Assembly: GCF_000142805.1 (NCBI RefSeq)
Contig: NC_013084.1
Location: 744,001-808,000 of the forward strand
Source: Lachancea thermotolerans CBS 6340
Taxonomy: Eukaryota > Ascomycota > Saccharomycetes > Saccharomycetales > Saccharomycetaceae
Direction of reading: 5' to 3'
DNA: 64,000 nucleotides
In this document: positions 9,192 through 18,416 of the stretch, piece after piece
Layout: each line of letters opens with the position of its first letter
Numbering within the stretch: the first letter of the stretch is position 1
Position numbers and translations under genes: made by a program
Notes under the pieces: model-generated
Told to the model about the DNA's origin: nothing
The model's database searches: none
Seen by the model: the letters and a program-made list of their open reading frames with translations, nothing else

Positions 9192-11921
9192 TCAAATACG
9201 GCCGTTTAGACGGATAGACCTTCTTACGCCTTCTCCCAGAACAACAACTTTATCTTCTTGCTGTAGCCTCGAAAGCGCTTCAGATATATCCGTGACATCC
9301 ACCTTGTCTTGCGATTGCTCGTTGATACTTCGTACAAGCTCATTGTACGATATCGTATTGTTAGGACGCTCTCTAAGGATGTTGACCATCTCGCGCGACA
9401 GATCTTCCTGCAGCTTGCGCTGTATCACGGACTTGCCTGTTTGAACAAGGTTCATGTCAATTTTTCCAGTTTTAGGATCAGTGGCATAGTCTTTGATGGC
9501 AGACTTGATCAGTCTTACAGCCTCTTGAACGTCCTGAAGCTCAACAAGTTGCGAGAGGCGCATCTTAGCATGCGCTTCCGATAGTCTGATCATACTCTCA
9601 AGCTGTCTTGTTGTTGCCGTGATTCTTTTCTCGTCTGATCTGGAATCATCGCCCATCTTCCTCATGGTCACGTAAGCCCTCACAAGTTCAGTTTTAGCTT
9701 GCTCTGTGATAACAGGGGCATATTGCTGCTTGGCATAATTGATGTATGTGGTTAGCAGTTCAACCGGTAGTACATCTCCCTCAGTTTCATTTGCAGGAGC
9801 ATCTTCAAGGTAAAGGTTCGTCAAATGCTTTGCAAGGTCTCTGTCTGTTGCTTCATCGACTTTGTCTAGTACCAAATAGACTAAGTCGAATCTCGAAAGA
9901 AGGGGAGGGGGCAAGTCGATGTTTTCTGTTACAGGAAGATTGGGGTTATAGCGCGAACCTATTGGATTTGCACTTGCCAAAATAGAAGTTCGGGCGTTTA
10001 AAGTTGTGATAATACCAGCTTTAGCTATGGAAATGGTCTGCTGCTCCATCACTTCGTGGAGGACAGACCTCGTAGAATCACTCATTTTATCGAATTCATC
10101 AATGCAACAAACACCGCCGTCGGACAAAACTAGTGCACCACTTTCAAGTACTAGCTGCTTGGTGTCTATATCTCTCGTAACGTACGCAGTCAAACCTACA
10201 GCGGACGAACCCTTACCTGAAGCGTAAACGCCTCGAGGGGCGATTTTGTGCACATACTGTAGAATCTGGGATTTCGCGGTTGAGGGATCACCGCAGAGTA
10301 AAATGTTGATATCTCCTCTGTACCTACCACCCTTTGTGAAAGTTTTATTAGTTCCACCAAATAGCTGAAGTAGAATGCCTTTTTTGATGTCATCTAGTTC
10401 AAAAATACTCGGCGCAATAGAGCGTGCTAGTACCTCATAGACATCGTCCCGCGCAGCAACGGCATGAATTTTTCTGATTTGGTCATCAGAGACCTTGGGA
10501 ACCTCTTGGACGTCTGCATGGATAAGCTCGTTTTGCATCAGCTCTTGCTCAACAGTAGATGTGTCTGCGCCTAGTCGATCATGGGCGACCTTCTTTACAT
10601 GCACGACATCAAGATAAGTCTTGTATAAAGACCGTAACGCGCGCTGCGTGGAGCTTGCTCTTACGGGAATAGAACGGAATATACCTGTAATCTCTATTCT
10701 GTCACCGGCCCTACAACTATCAACCAACTCATCATAGACACACAAAGAGACTGAATGAGGCGTTTGTCCGTCAGGGACAGTATCTGGGGTCTCTTGTAGT
10801 TTAATAACTTGTTTATCAGCGAAGGAGCATCGGTTATGTACCAGTGTCATAGAATTTTGCTGGTTGCACGCGACTCTGGGGCACCTCGCTGGCTCCTGAA
10901 TGACTCCTCTATCGATTTCGACAACTGTTGTATGATCGCAAATGTTGCACTTGAAGAAGGCGACTTTCATATCAGGAATAATAGGTGTAGATCTTAGTAC
11001 AAGACCCTTAACGCTGATAAGTTTGTCAATGTCATTGGGATTAAGCTCTCTCATTCCTTTCTTGGTCTCAATGTTGTACGGCCTTATCTTATAAAACTTG
11101 GACTCCACATCATCAAGGGTCGACTCCGCATTGCTATCCACAACAAGAGACACCATGCAGTCCTTCACAGTCTGATCCATGATCGATATAATTTCTTGCG
11201 GGTAGCTCATGAGCTGATAGTACAGCTTTTCGGTAGGCTTGAAGCTCAGCAAATTCCTAGCGTCTAAGTTCAAGTTAAGCGAGCCCATTTCCATCATCTG
11301 GTTCAGGCGTTTGACATAGTAAAGCTCCTGGTCTTCGGTGTCGTTAATAAGGTCCTCATTTTGATCGAGTACCTTACGATACTTGTATTTGAACGACATC
11401 AGGAAATTCCTGAAGTTAGTGGCACATTCTTGAATACTAACATTTGTACCCCAAATGATCCTTAGAGGCTCTGCGGCCTCACTTACAGGGTCTGACGAGG
11501 AACTAGGAGCAGGTTGGGAGTCCAGATCAACTATTCTCCTCGGAGAAGAGAGGTCAGACGCATGCAGGTCGCTTCTTCGTTGACTTGAACGTTGTGATGC
11601 ATGACCGGAAAGCGAGGAAGAAAGCAGGTCTGGCTCGCTTGATTGGTCCGTGAAGCGGCCAAATCCAGAACTTCTCTGGGACCTTCTTTGTGACGCGAAT
11701 GTGTCCGATGTAGCATGCGGGTGGCCCTGCGATGAGGAAGGATAGCGAAAGGGCGAAGAACCAACAGCGTGTTGCCTCTGCTGGCTTTCATATGTGTCAG
11801 GTTGTGATGAGGACGACGGGTTATAAAACAATGGTGGAGAGGATCCTCCGAGAGACGATGGAGGGGCTGCCATTGGGGAGGACCCTCCATCATGGGCTGG
11901 TGAGCTGCGGTTATCTGACAT
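9192..11921 (-). CDS. MCM4: MCM2-7 replicative helicase subunit Mcm4
   Basis: 909 residues (S. cerevisiae Cdc54/Mcm4 about 933). The N-terminal ~150 residues are a Ser/Pro/Gln-rich disordered tail, the known target of DDK and CDK. Then come the MCM N-domain with a C4 zinc finger (FKCNICDH...CPRVACNQQ), and the AAA+ core with Walker A GDPSTAKSQ, Walker B CIDEFDKM and arginine finger LSRFD. The C-terminus is a winged helix (NTISYNELVRSINEQ). It forms part of the CMG helicase in the nucleus. It lies head-to-tail between RLF2 and ATP20. The start is the only ATG giving the disordered tail. Confidence 0.98.
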   Translation of the reverse strand: MSDNRSSPAHDGGSSPMAAPPSSLGGSSPPLFYNPSSSSQPDTYESQQRQHAVGSSPFRYPSSSQGHPHATSDTFASQRRSQRSSGFGRFTDQSSEPDLLSSSLSGHASQRSSQRRSDLHASDLSSPRRIVDLDSQPAPSSSSDPVSEAAEPLRIIWGTNVSIQECATNFRNFLMSFKYKYRKVLDQNEDLINDTEDQELYYVKRLNQMMEMGSLNLNLDARNLLSFKPTEKLYYQLMSYPQEIISIMDQTVKDCMVSLVVDSNAESTLDDVESKFYKIRPYNIETKKGMRELNPNDIDKLISVKGLVLRSTPIIPDMKVAFFKCNICDHTTVVEIDRGVIQEPARCPRVACNQQNSMTLVHNRCSFADKQVIKLQETPDTVPDGQTPHSVSLCVYDELVDSCRAGDRIEITGIFRSIPVRASSTQRALRSLYKTYLDVVHVKKVAHDRLGADTSTVEQELMQNELIHADVQEVPKVSDDQIRKIHAVAARDDVYEVLARSIAPSIFELDDIKKGILLQLFGGTNKTFTKGGRYRGDINILLCGDPSTAKSQILQYVHKIAPRGVYASGKGSSAVGLTAYVTRDIDTKQLVLESGALVLSDGGVCCIDEFDKMSDSTRSVLHEVMEQQTISIAKAGIITTLNARTSILASANPIGSRYNPNLPVTENIDLPPPLLSRFDLVYLVLDKVDEATDRDLAKHLTNLYLEDAPANETEGDVLPVELLTTYINYAKQQYAPVITEQAKTELVRAYVTMRKMGDDSRSDEKRITATTRQLESMIRLSEAHAKMRLSQLVELQDVQEAVRLIKSAIKDYATDPKTGKIDMNLVQTGKSVIQRKLQEDLSREMVNILRERPNNTISYNELVRSINEQSQDKVDVTDISEALSRLQQEDKVVVLGEGVRRSIRLNGRI

Positions 11922-12096
11922 TGTTGATCTCTGCAGGCCCTTGTGCTGCTCTCAACTCTTCCTCGAGCTGATGTCCCGCTTTTGATGTCAACCTCAGTTT
12001 TTTGTTAGTCGAAAAAGGTTAATGATTCGAAACTTCGAAAATCGAGTTAAATGAGTTAAATTAGGGTAATACAGCTGAAGAATAGCAGAGCACCAT

Positions 12097-13845
12097 TTAA
12101 TTAGCAGAAAATGACCCATGAGAGCGCTTCAAAGCTTCCCAGTGATCAAGGTTCTTGAGAACCCACTTCCTGGAACCTCCAGCTTTCGTTGCAGGCCTCG
12201 TGGTGTGTTCTTTAATGGTATTCCTAATTGTTTCTTTGGAATAATGTGGAAGATTTTTCTGCAGGATCTCAGTGATTGTCCCTAACGAGAATGTGCTTTC
12301 GTGGACTTCGTTAAATAGTCGCAGTAGGTCCACTGGCTCTGTAACGAGCGTTTTCGGCTTCTTTGAGCGCGCATCTGAGGTACCATCGTCTGTCGGGCTA
12401 TCTTTTGAGCCTTTGGTAGGCAAAGAGGCTTCGACGAGGCTTCTCTTCGAAGATGCTACAGGGTAATGCGCTGGATCCACAGGGAAGGGCTGCTCTTTAA
12501 TGAGATATTCGACCGCCACCATTTGGAAGTACAATTGGTCATCTTCGTCCAACTCGCTTATTTGAGACCGCAATTTAATTGTTGGAATGAGTGGACCTAG
12601 GAACTTCTTTCCATCTCGGGGTCCTTGTGAATCTTCTCTATCTAGAAAGCCTTCAAATTCACCATCTGTTCCTTCTTCTGGCTCATCATCATCGTCTTCT
12701 TCCTCATCGCCATCTTCGAGGTCGTCAACTCCGCCGCCTTCTTCTTCCTCTTCATCCACCCAGTCCCAGTCCGAGTCGTAATCGTAGTCGAATCCTGTCA
12801 ACTCGATAGTAAAGGGATTATCACGCGGCATATCCACGAATTTAGAGTATGTTCCAATGTAGGGCGGCCGTACATTCTCATAAAATTTGATGAATTTGTG
12901 TGGGATTTGTTGCAGGTGTTGTTCCAGCTCTTTATTAGTTTTGTTTTTGCTAGTCATCATTTGTATCAGTTCAACTGCGGATTTCATCACCGGGTGCCCT
13001 CTGGACACTCTGCATGACTCCAACCATTTTATCGTGTCATCCTCATTCGAACTCAGCTTCATCTGGGCGTCAATCTCGGCTTTGGAGCGCTCGAGGTCCT
13101 TCGGAGAGCTCTTAAAGTTTTCACCCATGATCGTCCCATCTTTAATGTAGAAAGGAAGGAAGCTCTTTTCGAAGTCAGTCTTGGTTGAGACAACATTTTT
13201 ATGGGTACTAGACTTCTTAAAAAAGCTACCAATTCTGGTTTGGCTTTTTTCGATGGCTTCTTCCTTCTTTCGCTTTTCCTCCTCAATTTTTAGCTTTTCT
13301 ACAAGCTTTCGGCGCTTTTCCTCCTCGCGGCGAACCTCACGCTCGCGCTTCTCCTGTTCTCGCTTCAGCTCTCGACTGCGTTTTTCTTCTTCTCTCCTGC
13401 GTTCTCGCTCTTTCTTCTCTTCTTCTTTGCGCTTTTTCTCTTCGAGTTTCCTCTGCTCTTTCTCTCTCCTTTCTTGTTCCTTCTTGAGCTCTTTATCCTT
13501 TCTTTCCTGCTCCTTCTTGAGCTCTTTTTGAAGCTTCTGCTCCTGCTTCAGCTGTTCACGAAGCTTTTTGGCCTCTTCCTTTCTCACCTTTGTAGCAGCA
13601 GCTTTCTCAATTTCAGAATTTGTGCTCTCTACTCCTTCCAGACTGCGTAGTTGATCCGCATCTTTGCTACGCTGTGGAGATTCGCTCTCGTCGGTCAACG
13701 ACTGGCTAGATTGGGGCCCTTCGCGGCTTTCTTGTTCATCTTTCAGGTTTCCAAGCAAGTCTGAGGATGTGATCTGCTCCGCGACAGTTGGCACTTCTGG
13801 CGAGCCCACGTCTGATAGTGAACTATCTGACAGAATTGAGGCCAT
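12097..13845 (-). CDS. RLF2: CAF-1 large subunit Rlf2/Cac1 (histone H3-H4 chaperone)
   Basis: 582 residues from the ATG at 13845 (MASILSDSSLSDVGSPEVP). An ATG 93 bp further upstream keeps the frame open, but its 31 extra residues look unlike the family. Visible parts are a long K/E/R single-helix KER region (~100-215), a PIP-like box QTRIGSFF just after it for PCNA binding, the conserved FYENVRPPYIGTYSK region, an acidic ED stretch (EEEEEGGGVDDLEDGDEEED) that binds H3-H4, and a C-terminal winged-helix domain (HYSKETIRNTIKEHTTR). CAF-1 loads new H3-H4 behind replication forks. An MCB element about 90 bp upstream suggests G1/S expression. Same orientation as MCM4 and ATP20. Confidence 0.95.
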   Translation of the reverse strand: MASILSDSSLSDVGSPEVPTVAEQITSSDLLGNLKDEQESREGPQSSQSLTDESESPQRSKDADQLRSLEGVESTNSEIEKAAATKVRKEEAKKLREQLKQEQKLQKELKKEQERKDKELKKEQERREKEQRKLEEKKRKEEEKKERERRREEEKRSRELKREQEKREREVRREEEKRRKLVEKLKIEEEKRKKEEAIEKSQTRIGSFFKKSSTHKNVVSTKTDFEKSFLPFYIKDGTIMGENFKSSPKDLERSKAEIDAQMKLSSNEDDTIKWLESCRVSRGHPVMKSAVELIQMMTSKNKTNKELEQHLQQIPHKFIKFYENVRPPYIGTYSKFVDMPRDNPFTIELTGFDYDYDSDWDWVDEEEEEGGGVDDLEDGDEEEDDDDEPEEGTDGEFEGFLDREDSQGPRDGKKFLGPLIPTIKLRSQISELDEDDQLYFQMVAVEYLIKEQPFPVDPAHYPVASSKRSLVEASLPTKGSKDSPTDDGTSDARSKKPKTLVTEPVDLLRLFNEVHESTFSLGTITEILQKNLPHYSKETIRNTIKEHTTRPATKAGGSRKWVLKNLDHWEALKRSHGSFSAN

Positions 13846-13936
13846 GTACACGCGATAGAGGGTCCTTTTGCTCAAATAATGGACTCCAAATTCTCTATTG
13901 ATGATTTTATCAATTAAGTATGCTACAACTTTTTTC

Positions 13937-13942
13937 ACGCGT
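13937..13942. promoter_or_regulatory. MCB element (ACGCGT) upstream of RLF2
   Basis: Exact ACGCGT 92 bp upstream of the chosen RLF2 ATG, within TTCACGCGTCAC. MBF sites drive G1/S expression of replication genes in this family, and RLF2 is a replication-coupled factor. The position also argues that translation begins at 13845 rather than at the more upstream ATG, which overlaps this site. Confidence 0.6.
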
Positions 13943-14081
13943 CACACAACATGTGTAGACTATTCAACAATAAGCGAAAAGACCAGCCTCCACAAAGTGA
14001 TGGCTCGAAGCTATACTGAACGCGGCACTGGCCACTCGAATATTGCGTAATATGCACTTCTTACTCTTGTTAAATACGTAT

Positions 14082-15479
14082 TTAAAAATTGCTGGCCACC
14101 GTCGTAGTCGAGTCGTCTTGACTCTGTGTATCTTTGAAGAACTCGGTAATAAAAACTTGTAGCGAATCAGTTTCCATCTCTTCTTCGTTGTTGGCACACC
14201 TTGTGAGCGGTGTCATGTGTATGGATTCTTGAAGCTTTGACCGGGACTTTGGTCTACGATCTGGGGTCTTCTTTGAAAGCATGACTTCGTTGTAGCCAAT
14301 GGGTATGAACTCCAGAGCGTCGCGGTTCTGTTTAAGACGAGAGCGCTCCGAGGCATACGCATTATTAAGAGGGTCGAGGCGGTTTGCCGCCCGGGGTTTA
14401 TTCGAAGGGGAGAATTCAGTACTGCGGGGGTTTTCCAAAACACCGCTAGGAGCAACTGGAAGATCACAAGGTGTTTTTCGGAGCGTGCGAGCCATTTTTC
14501 CGAACCCTTGTGGTTGCAATTTGGGAATTTTCCCACTGCGAGGCATCTGCTTCGCGGGTAAGCCGCTGATAGTTGGTTTTCGAGAGGGTGACCCTTCTTG
14601 CGATAAAGGCCGCCTTCCATCGTAGTCCCACAGCTGCAGCATAACATCGTAAAGCTCCTGCCGCAGTTTTTCAACGTGTGCCTGCCGCACGAGACCATAC
14701 TGCTCGGGGTCTAAGAAAACCGTAAATAGAAACTCGAGTTGCGAGGAAACCTTTTTCGCCTGCAGCTCACGATTGAGTACCGCGACACATTGTTGCTGCA
14801 GATGGTTCAGGCCATCCAAGATATCCATCATCAGTTGAACCTTGAGCTCTTTGTTTTTGGACCCGTGTATTTTGAACTCCTCGAGCTTTTGCCCCAGGTT
14901 CGCGGCTTCGTCACAGAACATGTCGCTGTGGCGAAAAGCATCGATGTTTCTCTGCAGGAACGGCACAACGAAGTTTCGGAAAAAATTGTGGTTGCGGCGC
15001 ACACGCGAATTGCTAGTGCTGGCCCGCGATGCGGTATCCTGCTGGGAACCCAGGCGCTCGCCCTTATAAGGTGATCCTGAGAAATGCGTCACAATTTCAC
15101 ATTCAGAAAGCGTGCTTTGGTGGGGACGTGTGGGCGAGCCCGCAGGCTCCCAGGTGTGCACTTTCATGTTTCTCAGGCTCAGAAGGCCGTCTGTGGAGCC
15201 GAGCATCTGTTTCCGTTTTTCCAGACTCTGCATCTGGCGGCGCAGGGCTTCAAGTTCCTGGCTTTTCTGCGTGAGTTCCAATTTCAAGTGATAGTTTTCG
15301 TTTCTCACAGACGCCAGATGCACACGCGACGAGGAGTCTGCTTTGGGCAAAGCGCTTTTCGCAGGCGCCCTCGCGCCGCGTGCCGGGGACGCAGCGCTTC
15401 TGTTGGCTGGCCGGAGAGAAAGCTGTGTCAGGCCGTGCGATAACTCGCTAAGGTCGCAATCAGAGTCTCCTTCAGACAT
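14082..15479 (-). CDS. Coiled-coil protein in the SPO74 position; not recognised by sequence
   Basis: 465 residues from the ATG at 15479 (MSEGDSDCDLSELSHGL). I do not recognise the sequence with certainty. Residues ~70-110 form a short heptad coiled coil (NYHLKLELTQKSQELEALRR). Residues ~180-300 are a conserved-looking all-helical domain (FFRNFVVPFLQRNIDAF, FLFTVFLDPEQYGLVRQ). The C-terminal third is basic, Pro/Ser-rich and probably disordered. It lies on the minus strand between RLF2 and DSS4, downstream of ROK1. In S. cerevisiae the gene beside ROK1 in this orientation is SPO74 (YGL170C), a meiotic outer-plaque component of the spindle pole body, so SPO74 is the positional candidate. A near-match to the middle-meiotic element lies 135 bp upstream. 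Another coiled-coil spindle-pole or meiotic protein remains possible. Confidence 0.6.
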   Translation of the reverse strand: MSEGDSDCDLSELSHGLTQLSLRPANRSAASPARGARAPAKSALPKADSSSRVHLASVRNENYHLKLELTQKSQELEALRRQMQSLEKRKQMLGSTDGLLSLRNMKVHTWEPAGSPTRPHQSTLSECEIVTHFSGSPYKGERLGSQQDTASRASTSNSRVRRNHNFFRNFVVPFLQRNIDAFRHSDMFCDEAANLGQKLEEFKIHGSKNKELKVQLMMDILDGLNHLQQQCVAVLNRELQAKKVSSQLEFLFTVFLDPEQYGLVRQAHVEKLRQELYDVMLQLWDYDGRRPLSQEGSPSRKPTISGLPAKQMPRSGKIPKLQPQGFGKMARTLRKTPCDLPVAPSGVLENPRSTEFSPSNKPRAANRLDPLNNAYASERSRLKQNRDALEFIPIGYNEVMLSKKTPDRRPKSRSKLQESIHMTPLTRCANNEEEMETDSLQVFITEFFKDTQSQDDSTTTVASNF

Positions 15480-15811
15480 GGAAGGGTTAGGAACAGTGAG
15501 CAGGTGAGATTCAAATCGCCTGCAGTGCGCAAAAGCGCGCGCTATAGGGCCTTGTCGCCCGCGACACAGCGCGCTTGCCAGTCGGCCCAATATATCACTT
15601 CGTCACCCGCTGACACAAAGGCCGATAATCGTACTCAGGGACATCGAGCAAGCACGTGACAAATATCCGAGCATTTGTCACATTCAGAATCCATGCTCAT
15701 CGAGGGAACGCGGGCTAGGCAAGAGCACCGTCTGGAAGAAAGCCTGCAGCTAAAGGTCAGAATTTAGAGCTGCCTAAGGACCTTGAAGCGACCACAAACA
15801 AGCCCGGGATC
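15480..15811. promoter_or_regulatory. Divergent promoter of the SPO74-like gene and DSS4
   Basis: 332 bp. GACACAAAG at 15612-15620 matches eight of nine positions of the Ndt80 middle sporulation element (GNCRCAAAW). CACGTG at 15653-15658 is an E-box of the Cbf1 type. An inverted ATTTGTCACATT block follows at about 15674. No URS1 was seen here. The motif matches are visual and short. Confidence 0.45.
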
Positions 15812-16219
15812 ATGACCAAACTGCGTTGCCCCTTCGCAGGGTGCGATAGCTGTATTGTTAGCGCAGAAGAGGGCCGCAAGGTAGTTCTACCGGCTGAGGT
15901 TTACGACAAATTAAGGCTGGCACTGCCCTCGAACCAGGCCCCACGCAGCGGGGAATTCTCTGTGTTCGAAGACATCTGGGACTTCGACAACATTGGGGTC
16001 TCACGGCAGGTGCCGACTGAGATCGAGGCTGCTGCCGAGAATGCACAGGAGCTGCGTTTTACCTGGAAGGAGCGGCCGTACACGCTGGGGAAACTGCAGA
16101 AGTACTTGATCTGCGCGGACTGCGACCGGGGCCCCTTAGGCATTGTGTGCGAGATCCTGGACGCCGAGGGCGCTCGCGAGACCGTGAACCTACTGAGTTT
16201 GGCCAGCGTGCTGGCGTGA
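15812..16219 (+). CDS. DSS4: Dss4/Mss4-type chaperone-like exchange factor for Sec4
   Basis: 135 residues (S. cerevisiae 143). Two zinc-binding pairs are visible: CPFAGC near the N-terminus and LICADCDRGPLGIVC at ~97-111. Between them is the family motif IWDFDNIGVSRQVP, which contacts Rab GTPases. Dss4 binds nucleotide-free Sec4/Ypt1 and promotes GDP release in exocytosis. Its position next to TIF6 matches YPR017C-YPR016C. The coding sequence is noticeably more GC-rich than ROK1 or MCM4. The start is the first ATG. Confidence 0.95.
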   Translation: MTKLRCPFAGCDSCIVSAEEGRKVVLPAEVYDKLRLALPSNQAPRSGEFSVFEDIWDFDNIGVSRQVPTEIEAAAENAQELRFTWKERPYTLGKLQKYLICADCDRGPLGIVCEILDAEGARETVNLLSLASVLA

Positions 16220-16521
16220 TGAAATCCCACGTCGGAGGACTAGCTTCCGCGGCCCTACTGGCGCGCGGGGCCTCGCGAAGGTGTTCGGCCGATGCTCTGC
16301 AGATCTGCGACCAGGCGCTCTATAGTGACCAAGCTATTATGTACGAAGGCCCCATCAGTATAAAAATTTTCCACATATGAAAAGAGAAAGAGAGCAAGGC
16401 ATCGCATCGCATCTCAAGTCCAGAAACGCACATCTGAAGCTCGAAGCCTGTAACAAGCCAGGACCCCAGAATTTTGAGCCTTACTACAGATACCCGAAAG
16501 CAAGAGAATCCCACAGAGAAA
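16220..16521 (+). promoter_or_regulatory. TIF6 upstream region with an RRPE-like element
   Basis: 302 bp between DSS4 and TIF6. TAAAAATTTT at 16361-16370 is an RRPE-like ribosome-biogenesis element. GCATCGCATCGCATCTC just after 16397 resembles a degenerate, repeated PAC box on the opposite strand (GCGATG core). This fits TIF6 being a 60S biogenesis gene. Confidence 0.5.
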
Positions 16522-17259
16522 ATGGCTAGCAGAACGCAATTTGAGAACTCCAACGAGGTCGGCGTGTTTTCCAAGCTGACCAACTCGTACTGCCTGGTCA
16601 CCGTCGGTGGCTCCGAGAACTTCTACTCGGCGTTCGAGGCCGAGCTGGGGGACGCGATCCCCATCGTGCACACCACGATCGCGGGCACGCGTATCATCGG
16701 CCGGATGACCGCGGGCAACCGCAGAGGCCTGCTGGTGCCCACACAGACCACGGACCAGGAGCTGCACCACCTCAGGAACAGTCTGCCCGACTCGGTCAAG
16801 ATCCAGCGTGTGGAGGAGCGTCTCTCGGCGCTGGGCAACGTGATCTGCTGCAACGACTACGTGGCGCTCGTGCACCCTGACATCGACCGCGAGACCGAGG
16901 AGCTGATCGCGGACGTGCTGGGCGTCGAGGTGTTCCGCCAGACCATCTCCGGCAACGTGCTGGTGGGCTCGTACTGTGCGCTGAGCAACCAGGGTGGCCT
17001 GGTGCACCCGCAGACCTCCATCCAGGATCAGGAAGAGCTGTCGTCGCTGCTGCAGGTGCCGCTGGTCGCGGGCACTGTCAACCGCGGTTCGTCCGTCGTG
17101 GGCGCGGGCATGGTCGTCAACGACTACCTCGCGGTCACGGGACTCGACACCACGGCGCCCGAGCTCAGCGTCATCGAGAGCATCTTCCGCCTGCAGGACG
17201 CCCAGCCCGACTCCATCTCGGGCAACCTGCGCGACACGCTGATCGAGACCTACTCGTAG
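16522..17259 (+). CDS. TIF6: Translation initiation factor 6 (anti-association factor)
   Basis: 245 residues, identical in length to S. cerevisiae Tif6, starting [20 protein letters not shown]. The frame stays open 16 codons upstream from a non-consensus site, so the family start at 16522 is used. Five-fold pentein repeats are evident (for example [38 protein letters not shown]). eIF6 binds the 60S interface, is needed for 60S maturation in the nucleolus, and is released by Efl1/Sdo1 in the cytoplasm. The codon choice is unusual for a highly expressed yeast gene: it is strongly G/C-ending (CTG, CGC, GTC, AAC), in contrast with RPL24/RPL30 in the same window. Confidence 0.98.
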   Translation: MASRTQFENSNEVGVFSKLTNSYCLVTVGGSENFYSAFEAELGDAIPIVHTTIAGTRIIGRMTAGNRRGLLVPTQTTDQELHHLRNSLPDSVKIQRVEERLSALGNVICCNDYVALVHPDIDRETEELIADVLGVEVFRQTISGNVLVGSYCALSNQGGLVHPQTSIQDQEELSSLLQVPLVAGTVNRGSSVVGAGMVVNDYLAVTGLDTTAPELSVIESIFRLQDAQPDSISGNLRDTLIETYS

Positions 17260-17366
17260 AGCGCCAGCGCGTGGCCTGCCCGGCCTGCCCGGCCCGCGCG
17301 GCCCGCCGCGCGGTTTGTATTGTGTAGCATAGCATAGTTAATGGATATCGACGGTCGACGCGACAG

Positions 17367-17396
17367 CACGTGACGCGCCGCGCCGCGCGTCACGTG
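17367..17396. repeat. Inverted repeat with two CACGTG boxes
   Basis: Arms CACGTGACGCG (17367-17377) and CGCGTCACGTG (17386-17396) are perfect reverse complements of 11 bp around an 8-nt spacer CCGCGCCG. Each arm carries an E-box of the extended Cbf1 form (TCACGTG). A comparable paired palindrome with an 8-nt spacer lies at 60538-60563. Confidence 0.85.
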
Positions 17397-18389
17397 GTCC
17401 GCACTTACCGCCCGCCACTGCGCCTCCGCCATCGACAATCGCAGCCCGCCGCCCGTGCCTGCCCAGGCACGCCCCCGCGCCGCAGCCAAGCACGCCCGTC
17501 CCGCCTGCATGCGGGCTAACGTTAACACACGCCATGGGCCCGTCCCTTTATCTGCGCGACCGTGCGGTGCCAATGCATGTCCGTGCATGCAACTGCATAT
17601 TGCGCCGTTTACCTACCTGATCGGGCCACCGCCCGCCCCTTGCCTACGCTTCAGCCGTTCTAGCAAACCGCCTGGCCCGCCCCTATTCGCCCCACGCAAC
17701 TCGTTGCGTCTACCTGTCACAAAACAATCCGTTGCCTGCACGCGATTGCAGCCAGCTCCGATATGAGGTGTTTCCTGTTCGTGCCTGCCGCGCCGGCGAT
17801 CTATATTGAGAAAATCCTCCGGCTCACTCTGTACGCAGGGGTACCAGCCGAGGCACATGTATGGAACATTCCAAGACGGGCGGTCCATGCGGGCCTTTGT
17901 GTCGAGCACTACGCCTGCCTCTTTAGGTGATCGCACCGTATATTACCGTTGTGATGCAGCGCAACAGTGCAGGCCCTAGCGCAGGCAACGTGCGCACTGG
18001 CCGCAAGGGGTGGCGGGGGTGGAAACCAGCTGCCTCACGACTGTACGATAGGCCCCTCAGAGCACGGGCAGTGCGCGCAGGAAACGTTCGAGAATTGGCG
18101 AGCAAATTGGCGAGCCGTGCCAAGAGACACGCACGGCATATGCCGCCGGGCGTCAGGATCGGCGCAATGCTGTGGCGGCAGGGTAGTTAGGCCCGCGCGG
18201 GAACATTCCAATACTCTTATGTACTCGGCGCGGAGAGGGCGAGTATTTGGGGGCGAGTCGGCAGATATTTCACGGCAGGTGTGCATGGGCGTAGGCCGAG
18301 TATATATATGTATATATATATAGGGCGGGGGGCAAGAGTCGGGCCGAGACGCGGGGGAACGAGAGACAGCTGGTGCGGCAGGAACTCGC

Positions 18390-18416
18390 ATGACGGAAGA
18401 CGAGCGTGACTCGTGA
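18390..18416 (+). CDS. Short leader ORF directly abutting the zinc-finger start codon
   Basis: ATG at 18390 followed by seven more codons (MTEDERDS) and TGA at 18414-18416. The next base is the A of the zinc-finger gene's ATG at 18417. It is in the same frame as the main ORF, separated only by that TGA. It could be a uORF that tunes translation or simply lie upstream of the real transcription start; about 70-90 bp separate it from the TATA region. Confidence 0.4.
   Translation: MTEDERDS

Larger units (their letters stand above)
17260..18416. other. GC-rich 1.16-kb gap: TIF6 3' flank and zinc-finger gene promoter
   Basis: No gene recognised; long frames on either strand here are side effects of high GC. 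Structures seen: a GC hairpin CCGCGCGG-CCCG-CCGCGCGG at 17294-17313 just after TIF6; a long inverted repeat carrying two CACGTG boxes at 17367-17396; and a TA-repeat TATA region at 18300-18322 about 100 bp upstream of the zinc-finger ORF. A short leader ORF at 18390-18416 is listed separately. Confidence 0.55.
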
